41,999 nt of DNA, taken from contig JAFZPM010000010.1 in assembly GCA_017550335.1 (NCBI GenBank), positions 1-41,999 of the forward strand, written 5' to 3'. The notes beneath the pieces were generated by a model, which had not been told where the DNA came from, made no database searches, and was given only the letters and a program-made list of their open reading frames with translations. The position numbers and the translations under genes are program-made. Each line of letters begins with the position of its first letter. Within the stretch, counting starts at the first letter, position 1. Positions 9,044 through 17,430 of the stretch are shown here, piece after piece. This DNA comes from Paludibacteraceae bacterium (lineage in GTDB: Bacteria > Bacteroidota > Bacteroidia > Bacteroidales > Paludibacteraceae).

Positions 9044-10126
9044 ATGGATTATCAGGAAGCACAAGACAGCGCGATTGATTTATTGCAGACCTTGATTACG
9101 ATTCCCTCCTACAGCAGGGAAGAGGTGAAACGCGCCGATTATTTACAGAAGTACATAGAGGCGAAGGGCTATATGGTCCGTCGCAAGGAGAATAACCTAT
9201 GGATTATGGGGGCTGGTTTCGACGAGACGAAGCCTACCATAATGCTCAATTCCCACATCGATACGGTCCGACCGACCTCCGGATGGACGAAGGATCCCCA
9301 TGCGCCAGTTGTGGAGCGTGGCACTCTTTATGGCTTGGGTAGCAATGATGCGGGGGCATCCCTCGTCTCGCTGCTCTTCTCCTTCTTTATCCTTACGGAG
9401 AAGAAACAATCCTATAACCTGATCTTCGCCGCCTCGGCCGAGGAGGAGGTCTCCGGCAGTAACGGTATGGAGCTGTTGTTGACCGAGTTGCCTCACCTGG
9501 ACTTCGCCATCGTGGGCGAGCCTACAGGCATGAACATCGCCATCGCCGAGAAGGGTTTGATGGTGGTGGATTGTGTGGCGCATGGCAAGTCAGGACATGC
9601 GGCCCGTGAGGAGGGTGTCAATGCCATCTATAAGGCTATCCGTGATATTGAATGGATCCGCAACGAGCGCCTGCCTAAGGTGTCGGACTTCCTGGGCCCC
9701 GTGAAGATGACGGTGACCATGGTGCATGCGGGCACGCAGCATAATGTGATCCCGGACGAGTGTTCGTTCGTGATCGATGTCCGCACGAATGAGTGCTATT
9801 CCAATCAGGACGTTTTCGAAATCCTCGAGAGCCGTCTGGAGTCTGAGATCAAGGCACGTTCCTATCGTCTGACATCGTCAGGTGTCTCTCCGTCCCTGCC
9901 GATTGTGCAGCGCGGCGTGGGGATGGGTATGACCACCTTCGGTTCCCCGACGTTGTCCGACCAAGCCTTCCTGCACTTCCCAAGCATCAAGCTGGGGCCG
10001 GGCAACTCTTCCCGCTCCCATACGGCGGACGAATATATTGTCTTGAAGGAGATCAGGGATGCGATTCCAGCCTACGTGCAGTTGCTGGACGGCATGACGT
10101 TCGATAAATTTAGCGGTGAGAAATAA
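9044..10126 (+). CDS. argE: M20-family metallohydrolase, ArgE/acetylornithine deacetylase-like
   Basis: 360 aa from ATG 9044 (MDYQEAQDSA). An upstream in-frame TTG at 9014 is rejected because a -7-like TATATTCG (9017-9024) lies inside it. Two-zinc peptidase features: H71 and D73 (NSHIDTVRP), bridging D102 (GLGSNDAG), E133-E134 (AAEEEVSG), a GEPTG segment, and a C-terminal SHTADEYI histidine. Such enzymes deacylate N-acetyl- or, in Bacteroidota, N-succinyl-ornithine for arginine synthesis; a dipeptidase or DapE role cannot be excluded since no other arg gene is nearby. Its stop overlaps the rnhA start (TAATG). Confidence 0.8.
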   Translation: MDYQEAQDSAIDLLQTLITIPSYSREEVKRADYLQKYIEAKGYMVRRKENNLWIMGAGFDETKPTIMLNSHIDTVRPTSGWTKDPHAPVVERGTLYGLGSNDAGASLVSLLFSFFILTEKKQSYNLIFAASAEEEVSGSNGMELLLTELPHLDFAIVGEPTGMNIAIAEKGLMVVDCVAHGKSGHAAREEGVNAIYKAIRDIEWIRNERLPKVSDFLGPVKMTVTMVHAGTQHNVIPDECSFVIDVRTNECYSNQDVFEILESRLESEIKARSYRLTSSGVSPSLPIVQRGVGMGMTTFGSPTLSDQAFLHFPSIKLGPGNSSRSHTADEYIVLKEIRDAIPAYVQLLDGMTFDKFSGEK

Positions 10127-10764
10127 TGGCCCAGAAGCGGAAATTCTATGTCGTGTGGGAAGGAAGGGAGATCGGTGTCTTCCGCTCCTGGCCGGATTGT
10201 GAGGCGCAGATCAAGAATTTCCCGAAGGCGAAATATAAGTCGTTCGAGTCGGAGGAGGAGGCTTTGGAGGCCTTCCAGAACGGACATGAGGATTATGTCT
10301 CTCATCGGGCTGACGTGAGGCATATGCTTCCAGACTACCGTAACTTGGAGTCGGGTGGCCCGGACCTCGAATCGCTTGCCGTGGATGCCGCGTGCAGTGG
10401 TAACCCAGGCGACATGGAATACCGTGGCGTATACCTCCGCTCGAGGGAGGAGGTCTTCCGCATGGGACCGATGGAGCAGGGCACGAATAACATCGGCGAG
10501 TTCCTTGCCATTGTGCATGGATTGGCCCTTATGAAACAGAAAAGCCTTTCGTTGCCTATCTACTCGGACAGCGCCAATGCGATATCGTGGGTGAAGCAGA
10601 AGAAGTGCAAGACGAAGCTGGTGAAGACGGAGAAGAACGAACGGATCTTCGATCTGATCGTCCGTGCCGAGAAATGGTTGCGGGAGAACAGCTATACGAA
10701 TCCTATCCGTAAGTGGGAGACGAGGGACTGGGGTGAAATACCTGCGGATTTCGGTAGAAAATAA
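10126..10764 (+). CDS. rnhA: Ribonuclease H1 with N-terminal viroplasmin domain
   Basis: 212 aa. Degrades RNA in RNA-DNA hybrids (R-loops, primers). Residues ~4-46 are a caulimovirus-viroplasmin/hybrid-binding domain (KFYVVWEGREIGVFRSW). The RNase H domain follows from ~83 with the four acidic residues: D87 (AVDAACSGN), E125 (NNIGEF), D148 (IYSDSANA) and D208 (GEIPADFGRK). This architecture is typical for Bacteroidota RNase H. Its start overlaps the stop of the upstream gene and it ends 13 bp before gldA. Confidence 0.92.
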   Translation: MAQKRKFYVVWEGREIGVFRSWPDCEAQIKNFPKAKYKSFESEEEALEAFQNGHEDYVSHRADVRHMLPDYRNLESGGPDLESLAVDAACSGNPGDMEYRGVYLRSREEVFRMGPMEQGTNNIGEFLAIVHGLALMKQKSLSLPIYSDSANAISWVKQKKCKTKLVKTEKNERIFDLIVRAEKWLRENSYTNPIRKWETRDWGEIPADFGRK

Positions 10765-10777
10765 ATAGTGAATCATC

Positions 10778-11734
10778 ATGTCGATAACGGTAGAACATCT
10801 ATACAAGAGCTATGGGAAGCAGTTGGTGCTGAATGACATCAGCTTTTCCATCAAGAGCGGGGAAATCGTCGGTTTCCTCGGCAATAATGGTGCGGGTAAG
10901 TCCACGACCATGAAGATCATCACGGGTTATTTGGAGGCGGACAGCGGACACGTGGATGTCTGCGGAGTCGATGTGGCGAAGAACACGCTCGAGGCGCACC
11001 GCAAGATCGGTTACCTGCCGGAACATAACCCTATCTACCCTGACATGTATGTGCGTGAGTACCTGCAGTTCGTGGCGGGGCTCTACAAACTGGGGAAGGG
11101 GGCGAATGCCCGTGTCGATGAGATGATCGAACGTACCGGCCTGACCCGTGAATACAAGAAGAAGATCGGTATGCTCTCCAAGGGCTATCGTCAACGTGTG
11201 GGATTGGCCCAGGCATTGATCCCGGATCCTGAGGTACTGATCCTCGATGAGCCTACGACGGGCTTGGACCCTAACCAAATAGATGAGGTCCGTTCCCTGA
11301 TCAAGGAGGTGGGCCGGGAGAAGACTGTGATGCTCTCCACCCATATCATGCAGGAGGTATCCGCTATCTGTGACCGTGTGATCATCATCAACAAGGGAAG
11401 GATCGCGGTGGATGATAAAGAGCGTGCCGTCGTGTCGGTACAGGATGATAACCACTTTGCCATCTTGGCGGAATTTTCCGCTCCTCAGTCCGTTGAGGCT
11501 CTGCGAAAGTTGGAGAATGTGCTTTCCGTATCGGAGTCGGGCGCTAACACCTATCTGTTACAGTGCGCCGCGGATATGCGGGAGAGTGTGTTCCGTTATG
11601 CGGTGGAACAAAAGACCTCTTTGTTGACGTTGAAACTTCAGGAGAAATCGATGGAGGATGTCTTCCGTAATTATACAAAACAACAGGAAAATGGCGGAAA
11701 AAATACAGAAAACGAATGCGGCGAGACTGCTTGA
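10778..11734 (+). CDS. gldA: ABC transporter ATP-binding protein, GldA family
   Basis: 318 aa. Cytoplasmic ATPase of an ABC-2 type exporter; GldA works with GldF/GldG in gliding bacteria. Walker A GNNGAGKST (35-43), signature LSKGYRQR (133-140), Walker B VLILDEP (153-159), H-loop H189. A C-terminal ~100-residue extension is as in the family. No permease gene is adjacent, so partners must be encoded elsewhere. The last 44 bp overlap the following ybaK-type gene in another frame. Confidence 0.85.
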   Translation: MSITVEHLYKSYGKQLVLNDISFSIKSGEIVGFLGNNGAGKSTTMKIITGYLEADSGHVDVCGVDVAKNTLEAHRKIGYLPEHNPIYPDMYVREYLQFVAGLYKLGKGANARVDEMIERTGLTREYKKKIGMLSKGYRQRVGLAQALIPDPEVLILDEPTTGLDPNQIDEVRSLIKEVGREKTVMLSTHIMQEVSAICDRVIIINKGRIAVDDKERAVVSVQDDNHFAILAEFSAPQSVEALRKLENVLSVSESGANTYLLQCAADMRESVFRYAVEQKTSLLTLKLQEKSMEDVFRNYTKQQENGGKNTENECGETA

Positions 11735-12179
11735 CAGCAAGAAGATCAAGTATGAATTGGTCCCTTACGTGGTGGACGAGTCTGACCTGAGCGCTATCCA
11801 TGTGGCGGCGCAGTTGAATGAACCCATTGAATTGGTTTTTAAGACTTTAGTACTCCGTGGCGACCGTAATGGCATCTTCGTCTGCGTGGTGCCGGGAGCT
11901 GATGAAGTGGATCTGAAGCTGGCTGCGAAGGTCTCTGGCAATAAGAGCTGCGCTTTGGTGCCGATGAAGGAGATTCTAGGCTTGACCGGCTATATCCGCG
12001 GTGGATGTTCCCCGTTAGGCATGAAGAAGAATTATCCCACCTTCATCCATTCCACCGCCCCTGACTATGACTTCATCTATGTGAGTGCGGGTGTGCGCGG
12101 GTTGCAGATTAAGATAGACCCGAAGGCGCTTATAGACTGCTGCTCCATGACGGTGGCGGAGTTGGTGGTGAAGGCGTGA
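11691..12179 (+). CDS. ybaK: YbaK/EbsC-type aminoacyl-tRNA deacylase (Cys-tRNA(Pro)/Cys-tRNA(Cys) deacylase)
   Basis: 162 aa from ATG 11691 (MAEKIQKTNAARLLDSKKIK), chosen over an in-frame start at 11658 because family members begin KTNAxRLL. Trans-editing enzyme that hydrolyses mischarged Cys-tRNA(Pro). The catalytic-lysine segment VFKTLVLRG and the glycine-rich GGCSPLGMKK segment are present. It overlaps gldA by 44 bp and converges with the leftward AAA ATPase gene, only 8 bp separating the two stops; I see no terminator in that gap. Confidence 0.9.
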   Translation: MAEKIQKTNAARLLDSKKIKYELVPYVVDESDLSAIHVAAQLNEPIELVFKTLVLRGDRNGIFVCVVPGADEVDLKLAAKVSGNKSCALVPMKEILGLTGYIRGGCSPLGMKKNYPTFIHSTAPDYDFIYVSAGVRGLQIKIDPKALIDCCSMTVAELVVKA

Positions 12180-12187
12180 ATCCAGCC

Positions 12188-13321
12188 TTATAGGTAAGGT
12201 TGCCGGCTCAACCATAGCTTGAAGAGTGAGTCGTTGAAGGATACCTCCTGCCCGTCAATCTGTATGAGGTCTTTTTTCAGCAATGCTTTCTTGATGGATT
12301 GCACGTTGGCGGAGGACTCTAGCCTATATTTCTTGATGACCGCCTTTTTGCTGAATCCCGTTGTGATGCCGTGTGAGAGCGCGCGTAGGAAATTCAGCTG
12401 CGAATCTGAAAGTTGCTCGCACTCCCTTTGGAAGAATGCTTTGTTTTGTTCCAGCAGATCATCTATTGCATCGTCTATGTTCTTGTCGTTCACCTCCTTG
12501 TCCGTTTTGTACCAAACGATCCAAGCCAAATGCTGGACATAGGAGGAAGTGTTCTCTGTCGCTTCGCAGATTTTGATGACATGCTCCGTGGATATCTCTT
12601 TCCCTGTCGCACTGAATTTGGAACGGATGTAGGAAATCCACTCCTCTGTCGGTATCTTTTTCAGGAACATGATGTCCCCGAACTTATAGAATGGCATGCT
12701 CTTGTCGTTGAAGATGTTCTCCAGTAGATGTTTTTTGCTGCCGAACATGCAGTAGGTGACGTTCTGTTGGTGTTGCCAAGTGGAACGGATCTTCTTTTGG
12801 AAGCTTATGGAATCCGTGAAACTTGAGATCTGTTGGAATTCATCTAAACATACCACCAACCGGATGCCTTTTTTCTGCGCTATTTTTTCGGGAAGCTGGA
12901 GAATCTCTTGCTCCGTGCCGTCCTTCGTGTCCCAATCGAAGGAGATCGAGAAATCGTTCAACGGGTCTGTGCCGAAGGAGAATTTAGGCGATATGTGCGT
13001 GAGGAATGCTTTTGCCATCTCCACCCATTCCTCCAGTTTCGATGAGGTCTGCTTGATGAGGGCGGTGGAGAAGGTGCGGTAGAATTCGTATTCGGTCTTG
13101 CATTGGAAAATGTCGATGAACACGGTCTTGATGCCTGGCTGTTTCATCTCCGATATCACTTTTTTCACAAGGGATGTCTTCCCCCAACGCCTTGGTGATA
13201 TGAGCGTTGTGTTGATGCCATGCGTGAGGTTGGCGGTGAGCCTTTTCGCATCTTCTTCCCTGTCTGTGAAATAACTGCCCTCGACCGCTTTGCCGAAAAC
13301 AAACGGATTTTCTGTTCCCAT
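12188..13321 (-). CDS. AAA ATPase, archaeal-ATPase (PF01637-like) family
   Basis: 377 aa. P-loop SPRRWGKTS (42-50), Walker B LVVCLDEFQ (155-163), sensor-like MFGSKKHLL, then a C-terminal winged-helix-like part (LSDSQLNFLRALSHG; SSANVQSIKKALLKKDLI). This architecture is common in Bacteroidales stand-alone ATPases of unknown function; STAND-like signalling or a mobile-element role is possible. An AGGAGG Shine-Dalgarno sequence precedes the ATG, rare in this phylum. The promoter is overlapped by four 15-bp repeats. It is the only clear gene on its transcript and converges with the ybaK-type gene. Confidence 0.85.
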   Translation of the reverse strand: MGTENPFVFGKAVEGSYFTDREEDAKRLTANLTHGINTTLISPRRWGKTSLVKKVISEMKQPGIKTVFIDIFQCKTEYEFYRTFSTALIKQTSSKLEEWVEMAKAFLTHISPKFSFGTDPLNDFSISFDWDTKDGTEQEILQLPEKIAQKKGIRLVVCLDEFQQISSFTDSISFQKKIRSTWQHQQNVTYCMFGSKKHLLENIFNDKSMPFYKFGDIMFLKKIPTEEWISYIRSKFSATGKEISTEHVIKICEATENTSSYVQHLAWIVWYKTDKEVNDKNIDDAIDDLLEQNKAFFQRECEQLSDSQLNFLRALSHGITTGFSKKAVIKKYRLESSANVQSIKKALLKKDLIQIDGQEVSFNDSLFKLWLSRQPYL

Positions 13322-13340
13322 ATTCTTTCCTCCTTTCCCG

Positions 13341-13372
13341 CAAAGGTATGTAATAACTCTGTTACTAACAAA
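13341..13372 (-). promoter_or_regulatory. Promoter of the AAA ATPase gene
   Basis: Minus strand TTTG (13372-13369), exactly 20 bp, TACCTTTG (13348-13341): a full consensus match. Transcription near 13336 gives a 15-nt leader containing AGGAGG before ATG 13321. The 15-bp repeats run through the -33 element. Confidence 0.8.
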
Positions 13373-13421
13373 TTATATACTAATAAATTTATTACTAATA
13401 ACCCTATTACTAATGCGCATG
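13347..13421. repeat. 15-bp direct repeats (iterons) over the AAA ATPase promoter
   Basis: TACTAA occurs at 13363, 13378, 13393 and 13408, exactly 15 bp apart, in the repeat TTACTAATAAnnnTA. A partial fifth copy (TATGTAATAA, 13347) extends into the -7 element. The period of 1.5 helical turns and the overlap with the -33 box suggest a cooperatively bound operator, though a small A+T-rich satellite is possible. Confidence 0.8.
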
Positions 13422-13465
13422 TCGGAGATGGTATGGTTGCGGATCAACTAGGGGGATGTCAGTGG

Positions 13466-15055
13466 TCAGTGCCCGTATATCAGATGGTTGTCGTAGAATT
13501 TGGAATGCATCTCCAATTGTTCCTGGAACCGCTCGTATCCGAGTTCCTCAAGTACTGTCGGGCAATCCTTGAAGAGGTTTACGCCTATCCCGAGTTTGTC
13601 ACCTTCCACGGTAAAGCCCAAAGCCGCCAATGTTGTCGGATACATGTCCATCTGAGTGAAAGCCCTAGTCTTGTCCAAAGTGTATGGTAGGGCGGAGTTC
13701 AGGATTGTCAGATAGCTGAGCCTGGTGTAATTGTCGCTGTATCCGTCCAGCTTGGAGATGTAGTCTGAATCCATCGTCGGGTGATCTCCCACTAGGACAA
13801 CCGTCGTGTTGTCGTAAAAAGGCATCTGTTTGAGCCAATCGATGAACTGCCCGATTTGTTTGGATGAGCAGGCTATGACATTGCTGTATTGTATGTCGTA
13901 TTCGTTCTTGCACAGTTTGCAGTTGTAACCATCCATGAAATGGGTGTCCATCGTCATCATGGAGAAGTAAAAAGGTTTGTCGGATGCCGCTAGCTTTGTG
14001 ATCTCTTCTTTCGCGAATTCGAATAATTTCTCATCTTCAAAGCCCCACCACACCTTATAGCCTTTCGGCAGGGGACCGTTGTTCAGATAGTAGAGGTGGT
14101 CCCGCACCTCATAGTCTCCGTGTGTGCCGAGGTAAATGTTGCAGCCGGAGAATTCGATGGATGAGCCGATCATGAACATCCTTTGGTATCCATTGTCTCG
14201 GAGCACTTCTCCTAGGGTATATAGCCCTGGTAGGAATTCCTTGTAGTTCTCGTTGCCCATCCCGTTGTCCCCTATCGGTAAGATCGAGGGGACTCCGCTT
14301 GTTTGCGCGATCAGTGAACCCATCGTATAGTTCGTCCCTGCGATCGGTTCCGCACCGTTCAGCCGCTTTGAATCTTTAGCGGAGAAGGTGATGCCCTCTT
14401 TCGCCAATTCCGTCAGCTCAGGGATCATGTCGCTTTGTGAAATCCCGCCATGTGCCTTGTCTGTATACGACACCTCCATTGATTCGATGTAGATGCAGAT
14501 CAAATTACGTTTCTTTTCGGGTGCTGTGATCACGGCTTTCTTCGGGTCCACGTATCTCTCTTCATAAAATGTGGAATTGGTGCATTGCCGTACAATGTAT
14601 TGGGGAACCCTCATCCAAATGATGATGGCTGATAATGCGGCGATCATCAGCAATGCGCTGAAAAGCACTCTGTGGCGGACGATGTATGGCTCTCCGTTCG
14701 GGTCATCTTCCTTGTGCTTCTTTTGGTAAAGCCTCTTGAGAATGATGATGAACAACCATTCCAGCGCGAGTGCCCCGAATCCTCCGAAGAACATCCATAG
14801 GAAGAGGGTGTTGAAGGTTGATGTGTCCGCACCCGCTAATGGCACTTTCAACTGGAAGACCAATGTTGACATGTCTACTATGTTGAAATAGAGGAATTTC
14901 CATATCCCTGGTATGATGGTACAATTGGCCAATAGTAGGAAAATGGAGGTTGCCACGTTTTTCATGGTGAAGATAGCTCCTTTGCCGTCCGTCTTTTCGT
15001 TGTCTAGTATAGTCGCTCCACTCCCTGTTTGGGATGGATCATTCTTTCCTTCCAT
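13466..15055 (-). CDS. LTA synthase/MdoB-like membrane phosphotransferase (alkaline phosphatase superfamily sulfatase fold)
   Basis: 529 aa. Three predicted membrane helices near residues 33-58, 83-108 and 128-149 anchor an external sulfatase-type domain. Catalytic features: metal ligand E191 (CIYIESMEV), nucleophile T244 (GTNYTMGSL), DTHFMDG (370-376) and VGDH (422-425). The family transfers phosphoglycerol or phosphoethanolamine from phospholipid to an envelope acceptor; the substrate here is unknown. LtaS usually has five helices, so the membrane part is shortened. A weak -7 (TATATTCG, 15137-15130) lies upstream with no good -33. Confidence 0.85.
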   Translation of the reverse strand: MEGKNDPSQTGSGATILDNEKTDGKGAIFTMKNVATSIFLLLANCTIIPGIWKFLYFNIVDMSTLVFQLKVPLAGADTSTFNTLFLWMFFGGFGALALEWLFIIILKRLYQKKHKEDDPNGEPYIVRHRVLFSALLMIAALSAIIIWMRVPQYIVRQCTNSTFYEERYVDPKKAVITAPEKKRNLICIYIESMEVSYTDKAHGGISQSDMIPELTELAKEGITFSAKDSKRLNGAEPIAGTNYTMGSLIAQTSGVPSILPIGDNGMGNENYKEFLPGLYTLGEVLRDNGYQRMFMIGSSIEFSGCNIYLGTHGDYEVRDHLYYLNNGPLPKGYKVWWGFEDEKLFEFAKEEITKLAASDKPFYFSMMTMDTHFMDGYNCKLCKNEYDIQYSNVIACSSKQIGQFIDWLKQMPFYDNTTVVLVGDHPTMDSDYISKLDGYSDNYTRLSYLTILNSALPYTLDKTRAFTQMDMYPTTLAALGFTVEGDKLGIGVNLFKDCPTVLEELGYERFQEQLEMHSKFYDNHLIYGH

Positions 15056-15445
15056 TTATTTGCCCTGATAATAAAACACACATTTCTTAAGCAAATGCAA
15101 TTTTGCTGTTGCATAACGATTTCAAGACGCGAATATACTAATTATTGAATGTGAGTTTTTGATTTTGATGTATATTTTTAATGATGATTGAACGATGGTT
15201 CTGTTTGGAAGAGGAGAATGGAGATTGTGGGAACTGTGCCCTGATGTAGTGGGTCGTAAATGGTTATATGCTAAATGATTGAGAGTGGTGAATGAATCCC
15301 TCCGTATGTCGATTGCCGTTTGTGATGGGTAAGGCCTATCCTGGATGTGTTCTGAGGAAGAACACCTCCTCTGTGGCGGATGTGAGTCCTCGCCTTTAGG
15401 TGGTGGAAAGTGTTTGAGGTGCGCTGGGTTGCGGGAATGTTTCCC
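15056..15445. other. Intergenic stretch, 390 bp
   Basis: No plausible gene on either strand. It holds a minus-strand -7-like TATATTCG (15130-15137) for the phosphotransferase gene and a 7-bp hairpin (GTGTTCT 15347-15353, AGAACAC 15359-15365) without a T-run, downstream of glsB. I see nothing else. Confidence 0.6.
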
Positions 15446-16420
15446 TTAGCAAATTTTTCCGTATCCGACGCCCATGCTATCTTTGCTGAGTTTCTCCTCC
15501 AAATAGGTTTGCACATGGCGGATGCGTTTCTCCTCGAATATCTCCTCGATGGTGATCATGAGGCCCGTTTCCAGCACGTCGTTGAATTCGTCGTTGATGC
15601 AGGAACCGAAGGTGCGCATGGTGGGGGATAGCGACATGTAGGCGTTGATGAGCGGAGGAATGTTGTGCCCCAACTGCTTGATTTGTTTTTTCAGGATGCT
15701 ATAGTCCTCCTTGTAGTTCCCCCCGCAGAATATCTTCTTCAGTTCGTCGATGTTGTCCTCGAAGCGTATAGGCTTTTTAGGGAAGACCAGTTTGTCGTTG
15801 TCAGGGAAATACTTGTGCATGAAATACATGATGAACGACCTCGCCTCCTCACCGAAGGAAGGGTAGATGGTTGCTTTCCCGAAGAAATACTTTGTTCGTG
15901 GAATGGATATCATCAGTGCGCCTAGTCCGTCCCATAGGTTGTCCAGCGCGTAGAGGCTCTTCGCCCCCATGCGGGAGGATTGGTACTCCGGGCGTACGAA
16001 GGATCGGCCGAGTTCTATGGTGTAAGGAAGGAATTCCTTGATGAATTTCTCCGAGTAGGCGAAGAGGTGGGAGGATGTGAGCTTAGGACTGCCGTCCTCG
16101 AAGAACGAAGCCTCGGAGCCATGCAGGTAGCGGTATCCGCCGATGATTTCCTTCTCATCCGGGTTCCATACGATGAGTTGGTGGTAGGGACGTTCCATGG
16201 TGTCGTACTCATCGATGTCGCAAGCCAATCCGACGCCTCCTCCGGCGGTGCGGAAGGATATCTCCCGCAGACGGCCGATCTCCTTCATGACGTTTGGAGA
16301 GTCGTGCTGTGTGACCACATAAATCTCGTTGTTGCACTTGTTTGTCTTGCGCAACAATTTATCCTTTGTCAACTCTTCTACTAGCAAGTTGGGGTTAATT
16401 GGCTCGATGATGTCTTCCAT
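15446..16420 (-). CDS. glsB: GNAT-fold N-acyltransferase, GlsB/OlsB-like (amino-acid lipid synthesis)
   Basis: 324 aa. Related to ornithine-lipid enzyme OlsB and Bacteroides GlsB, which transfers a 3-hydroxy acyl chain to glycine, the first step in glycine and serine-glycine lipids. Segments typical of the family: FRTAGGGVGLACDIDEYDT, QLIVWNPDEKEIIGGYRY, ELGRSFVRPEYQ, and a long C-terminal extension (NIPPLINAYMSLSPTMRTFG). It lies 37 bp after glsA on the same strand, so the two acyltransferases are probably one transcript. The pair next to mraZ resembles my recollection of Bacteroides thetaiotaomicron (BT_3458/3459 close to its dcw cluster). Confidence 0.87.
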   Translation of the reverse strand: MEDIIEPINPNLLVEELTKDKLLRKTNKCNNEIYVVTQHDSPNVMKEIGRLREISFRTAGGGVGLACDIDEYDTMERPYHQLIVWNPDEKEIIGGYRYLHGSEASFFEDGSPKLTSSHLFAYSEKFIKEFLPYTIELGRSFVRPEYQSSRMGAKSLYALDNLWDGLGALMISIPRTKYFFGKATIYPSFGEEARSFIMYFMHKYFPDNDKLVFPKKPIRFEDNIDELKKIFCGGNYKEDYSILKKQIKQLGHNIPPLINAYMSLSPTMRTFGSCINDEFNDVLETGLMITIEEIFEEKRIRHVQTYLEEKLSKDSMGVGYGKIC

Positions 16421-16457
16421 TTAATGTGCTTTTTTGTTTGGGGAGTGCTCTTCGTCC

Positions 16458-17285
16458 TTATAAACTGTATGTCTTTTGCTTTACCCATTCCGCCCATTCG
16501 GACTCCGTCCTTTCTTTGGTGAATGTCTCGTAAGGGATGGGTTCTCCTATTTTAACAGTGAATGTCTTATCCTTCTGCTTAAATAGCTCGTCGGCGAGGA
16601 ATAGCATCTCTATGTTGACCTTGATTCCTAGCTTGGAACGATAGTAAGCCAAATTGTAAAAGAACTTCGAGTTCTGCCCCTCGAAATACAAAGGTATAAT
16701 ATTTCGGTGATATTGTACAGCCTTTTTTATGAAAGTTTTTTTCCATTCGTTATCTTTTATTTTCCCGTCTTTCTGCCTCCTTGAACATTGTCCGGCGGGA
16801 AAGAAGAGGATGGCGGCGTCCGATTCGCACGCCTCGTTGATGAGCTCTCCCGTATTTCTGGCTTGCCCTCCGATTTTGCTGATGGGGATGAAGAACTCCT
16901 TGAGGTTGTCGACGTACATAAGGAAGTCATTCACAGGAACTTGCAACTGTTTGTAATGGTTGGTGAGCACTTGGATCAGGGCGATGCCGTCCGCTCCGCC
17001 CAACGGGTGGTTGGAGGCGAAGATCACCTTCGGATCCTGTGGTATGTTCTCCTCCCCGACGATGTTGAAGCGGATGCGGAAGTGGTCGCGCAACACCGTC
17101 TCCGCGAAATCATGCCCCCATAAATGTCCATAAGTCCTGAAAATGTAGTTGATTTCATCCTCGTGGATGATTTTTTTGAGCCAGTTGATGAGAAACCTCG
17201 GAATTCTTTTTTTGATTTTTGGTATTTTTTTATCCAGTATCTCGTCAATATTTATTTTGTCTTTTGATGAATTTTCAGTCTCCAT
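16458..17285 (-). CDS. glsA: PlsC-like O-acyltransferase, GlsA/OlsA type
   Basis: 275 aa from ATG 17285 (METENSSKDK); the open frame continues upstream through the promoter, so longer starts are rejected. Family role: adds the second acyl chain to the N-acyl amino acid made by GlsB. The acyltransferase box is SNHPLGGADG with H93 and D99, one residue longer than the HX4D of PlsC; I recall the HPLGGLDG form from Bacteroidota relatives. Other blocks: FFPAGQCSRR and IPLYFEGQNS. First gene of the glsA-glsB unit, divergent from mraZ. Confidence 0.87.
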   Translation of the reverse strand: METENSSKDKINIDEILDKKIPKIKKRIPRFLINWLKKIIHEDEINYIFRTYGHLWGHDFAETVLRDHFRIRFNIVGEENIPQDPKVIFASNHPLGGADGIALIQVLTNHYKQLQVPVNDFLMYVDNLKEFFIPISKIGGQARNTGELINEACESDAAILFFPAGQCSRRQKDGKIKDNEWKKTFIKKAVQYHRNIIPLYFEGQNSKFFYNLAYYRSKLGIKVNIEMLFLADELFKQKDKTFTVKIGEPIPYETFTKERTESEWAEWVKQKTYSL

Positions 17286-17312
17286 GATGCCTATTTTGTT
17301 GGATTTACAATG

Positions 17313-17320
17313 CAAATATA
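17313..17320 (-). promoter_or_regulatory. -7 element of the glsA-glsB promoter
   Basis: Minus strand TATATTTG (17320-17313) is an exact TAnnTTTG match, followed by C, 27 bp before ATG 17285. No good TTTG is found at the -33 spacing, so the promoter may need an activator. Confidence 0.55.
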
Positions 17321-17415
17321 GTGAAATCCTTCGTAAAACGCCCTTTTTTGTGGGGTTTCGGTGTTGTTTGTAAATTGTTGAAAAATAGTGGAAAGAGAGT
17401 GTAAAAAAAGTGAAG

Positions 17416-17430
17416 TGGGGCATTGTGGGG
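17416..17430 (+). promoter_or_regulatory. Probable MraZ operator
   Basis: TGGGG at 17416-17420 and 17426-17430 are direct repeats separated by 5 bp, the arrangement reported for the E. coli MraZ site (TGGGN repeats with 5-nt spacers). The spacer contains the -33 TTG (17423-17425), so MraZ bound here would block its own promoter. Confidence 0.65.

Noticed and set aside
17286..17423. Longer GlsA start on the minus strand
   Set aside because: The extension contains the -7 box TATATTTG and has no similarity to the family.
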